A DNA stretch of 64,000 bases from Datisca glomerata (taxonomy: Eukaryota; Streptophyta; Magnoliopsida; Cucurbitales; Datiscaceae): positions 624,659 to 688,658 of the forward strand of contig QANY01008782.1 in assembly GCA_003255025.1 (NCBI GenBank). Reading direction: 5' to 3'. Shown here one piece after another: positions 60,201 to 64,000 of this stretch. The position numbers and the translations under genes are program-made. The notes under the pieces were generated by a model. The model had not been told where the DNA came from. It saw only the letters and a program-made list of their open reading frames with translations, and did not search any database. The first letter of the stretch is position 1, and each line of letters starts with the position of its first letter.

Positions 60201-63200
60201 TCAGTTCTTTTTGTTGGTGTTTAGGCCACCTGAACATGGGTTTGTCCCCCGCATTATGCGTGATGTGTGGGAAGAGTAGTGAAGATACGGATCATCTATT
60301 CATTCATTGTCCTATTGCTTATTCTGTATGAAATCAGTGAGGTCAAAGCTTCATTTCAGTTGGGTTTTCAGAAGAATGTGGATGCTCTTTTTGGTGAGAG
60401 TTATTTTTTAACTTCCCAGAAAGCTCAAGATCTTGTGGTGTACTGCTGTAGCTGCTATTATTTGGTGTCTTTGGTCAGAGCAAAATCGAAGGACTTCCGA
60501 AGATTCTGTCGAGGATTTGGATTTTTTGTGGGAAAATATTCATTTTTTTACTTCTTTTTGGATGTCGAATACCATCAAGAATTTACCTATGTTTTTTATT
60601 GCTTCTGATTGGTTGGTTGCTTGTTAAGATTAATTTTTAGTTTCTTATAAAAAAAAGAGACAGTCCAATATTTTCCTGGAATTCATATATATCTAAAGAC
60701 ACTCCAAACAGGACTGGAGTACTGGTGATTATCTAAGGATGAATTCCCTTCCGCAGGGCATTTATAACTCATAAATTTCGGTGGCAACCAAAATCAAGGA
60801 AACAAAATACAAAAATAATTATATTGATAAATACCTTCGCCCAGATTCATCAAGGCTTTCATAGGTAGACGCAGCATGTTGATTAGTAATCTCACCAAGA
60901 AGATCAATAATCGCAAGAATTTGCGCCTTCTCCAAGCTGGTTAGACCAGCTAATTCATAAAACTTCTCAATAGACTCACTATAGCCACGTATTTCAGAAT
61001 CTGATGATGATGATGATGAAACGGATGTGTTGAAGGATGTCTCAGAATCCAAATTGGAGGTCAACTGGAACAAGCTTCTGTGAAACTGAGAAGATGAAGT
61101 GACTAAAGTAGCATGTCCACTCCACCCCAATCCTTCATCAACTGAGTTTTTCAACACAAGTCCTTCAAAATAGTCTGACAAGAGAATATGTGGAACAGTA
61201 TGGGTAGACTTTACAGAGCCATATCTCTTCTCAGATATATTATCAGAATTTAGATATTCAACGAGATGCCGCAGGGACACATATGCACGTTTCCATTTGC
61301 CTAAAAAAGTAAGAATTGCATTCTTTTAAGTCTATATGAACTACAGAACGCTGCTTACTGAAAAGGAAATAAGATTAAATCAATGCTTCAAACAAGAGTC
61401 TCCTGGTTTAGATTCTAAACGTGTTGAAAATTTTCAACAGAATGCGTACTTAGACCCAGAGGGGAAAAGTAAAAGGTAATACTGAAACATGCAAACTCAT
61501 TCATATCGTCATTATGAATAAAGAGAATTATTTATCATTGAATTGCTCAGTTTTTCTTTCCAATTCCTTATACTAATCGAGTACTTGACTCATTACAGAC
61601 AAGTGTGCGGATCAACAACCACACTTTAGGTGTATCTCTGAACTAGCCATAATAAACTGATCTGGAAAAGCCTTATGACAGGAATAAGAGCTGATCTTTT
61701 ATTTCATGTCACACATAGTGATAAGCAGAAAAATTCTTTGTTTTCACTATGCTTGGTAAATCGAGCACAGATATACTGACAAAGAAAATAAGAAATGAAA
61801 ATATAGACAAATTTCCTTTAAGAGTGAGGATTGATATATACTTAATCCATGAATTTGTTCCAATGGGCACCCAAAATTGCATCATCACTGACAACAACCA
61901 AACTAGGCAACCATTCATTAGCATTGTTCTGCTTGGAATATCAAGCCATGTCAATGTAACATCAAGCACAATGAAATAAGACTATTACAGAAACATGGAA
62001 AAGAACGCAGAGAAACACTAATGTCGACACATGTCAAAAGGTAGAGATATCTAGAATAGAATTCTTGACATTTAGGTTAAAGAAAAGAGGATTTTTTTAT
62101 CTTCGAACTTGAAAATTGACTGAATTTAAAATTATCATGTGTCATTGACTAAGCAAAACAGCGTTTCTGCAGAAGTAGACAACTGAAAAATCTCATCTGT
62201 TTAGTATCTAAGAAATTTAGCATTCGGTTCTCACCCAAACTTTTAGTAATAAGGTTTAAAAAAGACAATACTTTTTCTTTGGACAGTATATTACTAACAC
62301 ACTTACCTGAATAGATATTTATAAGGAGTGCCTCAGGGTGATAAGCAGGTAGAGAACCACCTACCTTCTCAACCATATCCAACATGCTTATTAAACCAAA
62401 CCGGCTAGCAAAACCAAACTTCATTTGAGCACTTGTTAAATACAAGCTGCAAAATGGGTAATCACTCTTCCTATCCAGGGGCCTCGACATGCATTCTCCA
62501 CCACCATTTTGGTTTGATGATATTTTGAGATCGTGAATGTCAGTATCAGTAAAAAATCTAGAAAGAACATTGTCATCGCTTTTATTTTCTTTATCTACAA
62601 GGAACAACCATGGATTAATTACGCAAAAGTAACTGTCGTGAACAATCACAGCTGTGGCCTTGGGACCCCAAATGAAGTCATGAATGAAACGCGAAGTATG
62701 GGCGAACCCAATACAAATCCAAATTTCCAATTTTAAGTTTTGTCCAGATTTTAACAAAGTCTTATTCCCACAGCACCTCTGGGTATATACATACAATTCA
62801 TTCTTCAAGCAGACTCCAAGTAATAATTTCCCGTTTCCTAAAGTTAACCAGCTTAAAGAAACAACATCACTTTTAAGGGATAATGTATCTTCTAACACAA
62901 ACATCCCTTCATCAGCAATATGGACAGACTCCCATATGTGTACACTACTGATGTTATTTACTTGACTCTCCATGCATGTAGTTGCGATCTTCCCTCCCCA
63001 ATCAGTCAAACACAAGGCACTAATAGGACCTTGATGTGCAACAAACATGCCCACAAGCTCCCATGGTACGACTGGAGTTGATGGTCTACCAAGATTACTT
63101 CTCCAAAGTTTCAAACTACCATCAGAGCAGCCAGTGGCCATCACATATGCAGGATAGTTACTGCAGTCATCATAAGTGCAGGCTGTCTTTTGTTGTATAC

Positions 63201-64000
63201 CAGTCATTGTTCCTTCACAGACAACATCAAAACATGTAACCTCATCATGAATGTGAGGATCTGGCAGTTGTGATGAGCAAGGAATTACACCAATATCATA
63301 TTGTTTGCTTCCAAAGGTACTTCCAAACCTCCACATGTTGCATTCGCCTCCACTTTCACTGCCAACATTATAATCACATCGGCCTCCTGATAAATCATAA
63401 CAGGTCAATGTAAAATCCCATGATATCGCCTTAAACTCTTTCATCCATATCCCCAAGAGCAAAAACTTAGTGTACTTCTTTGTTTCATTACAGCGAGAAG
63501 GCAAAGGAATGGAAAAGATATGGGTCGGGCCAGTTTCAAAAGGACCATGACCAGTGAAAGGTACAGTGCACAAATAGTGACATTCAATATTTTCTTCTTC
63601 ATTTTGGGAAGTCCAAACCACAAAACAATCAATACCTCTAGCATGTCCAATGAGAAGAATTAGTTCTCCATCCAGTATTGATGATGCCCACTGCAAGCTT
63701 GTATATTTGGAACAAGAATCTCGCATTACAAGTTTTCCATTAAGTTTCCATGCGGGAATAAGAGTTGCAAGGCCTTGAACACATTTAGAAGTACTAGATA
63801 ATGACCAAAATAAAAGCAATCCATTGGAATCCAAAGAAGCCGCTAGTTCAACTTCACAGATGCGAGGATGCACAGCAATTTGTAAAACGCTCCCAGCATG
63901 ACCATTTAAATTCAAATATCCGGTGTACAAACCTGACAAAAAGTTTTCTGACCTGGAAGTGCTATGCAATGCTTCCTCTGTATGAGTTGATGTTTGAGTA
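48263..64000 (-). CDS. DmX-like/Rav1 WD40 protein, 3' fourteen exons, 5' end beyond window
   Basis: Exons (minus): 62307..>64000, 60835..61300, 59043..59271, 56696..56860, 56317..56589, 55971..56216, 54873..55265, 53446..54789, 53162..53218, 51766..52194, 51078..51301, 50276..50409, 48457..48848, 48263..48349. All have GT/AG borders and compatible phases, giving about 2040 residues. The N part has WD40-like blocks (GHAGSVLQIAVHP, TGCSDGSLKLWRSN). The Rav1 core has RFQQLLFLRQFGRSA, WAYHSDCQEILFSSLLPNEP, KKKDPKDCALFYIMLNRLQV, MGRHQLELAIAFFLLGG and SAISVCAKNL. The last exons hold C-terminal WD40 repeats (SLDFDHCGQRFASAALDGTV, TGSKDGDVKLWDAKRALLVH), ending GDGSVKMVQLK. By family, Rav1/DmX proteins belong to the RAVE complex that assists V-ATPase assembly. 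Arabidopsis At2g46560 type. The acceptor at 55265 (AAAG) is the least certain. Confidence 0.9.
48849..50275 (-). other. Intron (1.4 kb) with repeat remnants
   Basis: Contains a 'ggatcggatcg' motif cluster at about 49230-49300 and an AT-rich 'tatataca' stretch near 49990-50075. No exon is supported inside. Confidence 0.6.
50694..50738. other. Assembly gap flanked by poly-G
   Basis: Seven N at 50715-50721 between G runs after a T run, in an intron of the DmX-like gene. Mirror image of the poly-C gap at 28.69 kb. Confidence 0.95.
57001..58737 (-). mobile_element. LINE 3' fragment in an intron, host to a nested LINE
   Basis: The minus strand gives the end of the RT (RNKALLGNGFGCFLWKMILG near 58630), a break caused by the nested insertion, then MDDNAFSASFPSLYLVSLKH and a zf-RVT domain (CVLCKSNSLNHLFLHCPLAS near 57510-57440). 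The element's poly(A) is the T run at 57000. 'atacattcta' before the T run and 'atccattcta' at about 58736-58745 may be the target duplication. ORFs are broken. Confidence 0.75.
57906..58415 (-). mobile_element. Nested LINE 3' fragment with 13 bp target-site duplication
   Basis: The target duplication agaatttaatttt is exact at 57893-57905 and 58416-58428. The insert starts with a T run (poly(A) on minus). It encodes a zf-RVT domain, MCGRSSEFLDHLFIHCSFAH, then FLCFGATTILWCLWLEGNKR near 58200-58130. It splits the older LINE 57001-58737. Confidence 0.85.
59426..59585. repeat. Two-copy tandem duplication, unit about 80 bp
   Basis: Each copy has 'agaaccaaagaaa', 'catctttagtcat' and 'aagtcaatatgcat'. 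Intronic. Confidence 0.8.
59953..60657 (+). mobile_element. LINE 3' fragment (+ strand) with 12 bp target-site duplication
   Basis: AGACAGTCCAAT is exact at 59941-59952 and 60658-60669. The fragment encodes LCVMCGKSSEDTDHLFIHCP, then a frame break, and AAIIWCLWSEQNRRTSEDS, and ends '...tttcttataaaaaaaa'. It is the same family as the nested copy at 57906-58415 but in opposite orientation. Confidence 0.87.

Noticed and set aside
1..64000. CRISPR array, phage or bacterial defence system, ribosomal RNA
   Set aside because: The tandem arrays lack spacer-repeat structure, all genes are plant-type with introns, and no rRNA signature was seen.

Overview
This is plant nuclear DNA, most likely from a dicot. 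The signs are split genes with GT-AG introns, three genes matching Arabidopsis-type proteins, plant Copia and Gypsy LTR retrotransposons, plant L1-type LINEs, and hAT and Mutator-like DNA transposons. I cannot name the species. No database could be searched, so family names rest on recognised motifs and on splice phases checked by hand.

Genes. Four host genes are supported. (1) 23384-25036 (+): a small two-exon protein with a DUF688-type RWEEKPGKP motif. (2) 26051-29354 (-): a three-exon, 63-residue protein recognised as the B9/NDUFA3 subunit of mitochondrial complex I. (3) 41231-42958 (-): a 397-residue uncharacterised plant protein with a coiled coil and one C-terminal membrane segment. (4) 48263 to beyond 64000 (-): a very large WD40/DmX-like protein with a Rav1 C-terminal domain, implicated by homology in V-ATPase assembly. 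Fourteen exons of it were placed with consistent phases, and its 5' end lies outside the window. As I recall, genes 2-4 correspond in order to Arabidopsis At2g46540, At2g46550 and At2g46560, so this looks like a conserved gene block expanded by transposons.

Region by region. 1-2157: degenerate tandem repeats and transposon-like noncoding DNA. 2158-7557: Copia element on the minus strand with a long LTR, truncated at its 5' end. 7558-7884: G-rich repeat and a hAT-like end. 8541-12113: 5'-truncated LINE (-). 13045-22870: a block bounded by two related direct repeats; it holds a hAT transposase relic (-) split by a Copia element (+, both LTRs), then about 3 kb of pyrimidine-rich arrays sharing a CCCGTTCTG word. 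23-29 kb: the first two genes, the second with a TIR element in intron 2. 29472-36790: a probable Mutator-like element with long inverted ends. It contains a Gypsy LTR-gag remnant, tandem arrays, an intron-bearing fragment of a LEC14B-like WD40 gene, and a zinc-knuckle tail of Mutator-like transposase. 37000-39725: a second hAT copy of the same family (+). 41-44 kb: the membrane-protein gene. 44.4-48.2 kb: intergenic. 48-64 kb: the DmX-like gene, whose introns hold three LINE 3' fragments, one nested in another.

I found no CRISPR, bacterial or viral system and no convincing tRNA or rRNA gene. The best leads are the captured LEC14B fragment, the Mutator end 118 bp upstream of the complex I gene's start codon, the DmX-like exon bracketed by inverted LINE copies, and the direct-repeat-bounded 9.5 kb block.
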